A DNA stretch of 15,671 nt from JAWXCM01 sp034408745 (lineage in GTDB: Bacteria; Acidobacteriota; Terriglobia; Bryobacterales; Bryobacteraceae), in the NCBI GenBank assembly GCA_034408745.1, contig JAWXCM010000084.1, positions 1 to 15,671 of the forward strand. The letters are read 5' to 3'. The stretch's first letter is position 1. Each line of letters begins with the position of its first letter. The translations under genes and the position numbers were made by a program. Below the pieces are notes generated by a model. It searched no databases. It worked only from the letters and a program-made list of their open reading frames with translations, and was not told where the DNA came from. Below are positions 15,126 to 15,671 of this stretch, one piece after another.

Positions 15126-15192
15126 GGCTTTGCCGCGTGCCAGGATTCGCTGTTTCTCCCTTCACCGTAGCGGCGGATAAGGAGGTGAATGT

Positions 15193-15471
15193 ATGGACGC
15201 CATATCTGTGCGGTTCTGTGTGGGATGTGGGTATCTCTGCGATGAGATTCACCCAGAAGGTGGACAACCTCTGTGGATCGACGGCCATACGTATGTGATG
15301 AAGTATGGTGTCAGTTGGAGTGATCTCGATCGGAGGGACCACGCCTGCCCCCACTGTGCCCGCGTGTTTGCCATTGCTCAGCGTGGGGCTCACCCTGATT
15401 TTCCCCCGAGCGGCAACAGCCTCGTGAAGAAAGGCTCAATCCTCCCGGATCGTTCTCTTTGCGCCGAGTGA
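15193..15471 (+). CDS. Small zinc-ribbon protein
   Basis: Predicted soluble protein of 92 aa with two Cys pairs, CVGC (9-12) and CPHC (52-55), which should bind one zinc ion. Between them is WIDGHTYVMKYGVSWSDLDR (28-47), followed by RDHAC. This resembles the short zinc-ribbon proteins with a W..L..Y....H..CP.C pattern often encoded beside PAS histidine kinases; their function is not established. The start is fixed by AAGGAGGT at 15179-15186, 6 nt before the ATG; another ATG 4 nt earlier is out of frame and soon ends. The tail (66-92) looks disordered. It is transcribed away from the kinase gene, so the two may share a regulatory region. Confidence 0.8.
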   Translation: MDAISVRFCVGCGYLCDEIHPEGGQPLWIDGHTYVMKYGVSWSDLDRRDHACPHCARVFAIAQRGAHPDFPPSGNSLVKKGSILPDRSLCAE

Positions 15472-15583
15472 TGCAGATGCGGATTGCGTCTGATCGCTGG
15501 TCTGCTGTCCCCCTTCCAGGAGGATGTTGACGAATTCTTCATGATCCGGTTCCGATCCCTTCGCTTAAGGCTGGGCGGTTTCA

Positions 15584-15671
15584 ATGACCAAGTGCAAAAA
15601 GCGCAGCATGATGCTGCCTGAAATCGAACGCGTCTGGAGTGAACAACTCTGCGGGACATCTGAAGCCCAGC
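15584..15671 (+). CDS. Possible start of a gene cut by the window end
   Basis: An open frame starting MTKCKKRSMMLPEIERVWSE runs to the window edge (29 codons). The ribosome-binding site is weak (AAGG too far upstream). A competing overlapping frame from 15541 (MIRFRSLRLR) ends after 26 codons. Too short to identify. Confidence 0.2.
   Translation, partial: MTKCKKRSMMLPEIERVWSEQLCGTSEAQ

Noticed and set aside
8314..15192. DosR-box (GGGACT-like palindrome) or FNR box (TTGAT-N4-ATCAA) in the intergenic regions
   Set aside because: None found by eye in the gaps upstream of the phosphoketolase, BON, PepSY, receiver or kinase genes, so the regulatory link to the stress operon stays an inference.
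1..15671. CRISPR arrays, tRNA or rRNA genes, transposase genes
   Set aside because: No regularly spaced direct repeats, no tRNA-like cloverleaf with T-loop sequence, no rRNA stretches and no transposase motifs were seen.

Overview
The window (GC roughly 60% by eye) is a chromosomal stress-adaptation and signalling locus from a free-living, probably Gram-negative bacterium. Two small proteins with export signals, PAS-rich signalling and the small hypothetical genes would suit Nitrospirota or a similar environmental lineage. No marker gene in the window proves this, so the taxonomy is a guess.

Left part (1-8313, all minus strand): a tight five-gene operon read from 8313 down to 1. It encodes a divergent phosphoketolase, a CPA2 (Kef-type) cation/proton antiporter with a TrkA-N domain, a tandem universal stress protein, a P2-type cation ATPase, and an M50 (site-2 protease-like) membrane metalloprotease cut by the window edge. 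Spacings are 24 bp, then overlaps of 4, 13 and 4 bp, so the last four genes are very likely translationally coupled. Just upstream lies a decayed 3' end of acetate kinase (8391-8646) with a 1-base frameshift and an in-frame stop.

Middle (8647-11359): a gene-poor stretch with a near-perfect 34-bp palindrome (9091-9124) and two further inverted repeats. It is followed by two small genes for exported proteins (BON domain, PepSY domain), each with a strong Shine-Dalgarno sequence, and a receiver-only response regulator. Two unrecognised small ORFs with good ribosome-binding sites also lie here; one overlaps the receiver gene's stop by ATGA.

Right part (11592-15671): a NarL/LuxR-type response regulator and, directly upstream, its likely partner, a four-TM, three-PAS HisKA_3 histidine kinase. 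Divergent from these is a small zinc-ribbon protein gene, with uncertain small ORFs on either side of it.

Taken together: a NarL-type two-component system sits next to genes for carbon rerouting to acetyl phosphate (phosphoketolase), ion and pH homeostasis (antiporter, ATPase), Usp proteins, an intramembrane protease and envelope proteins. The gene content resembles the mycobacterial DosR hypoxia/dormancy regulon (DosS/T-DosR, Usp proteins, CtpF, the M50 protease Rv2625c). That this locus is a comparable low-energy stress regulon is an inference; I found no shared operator sequence.
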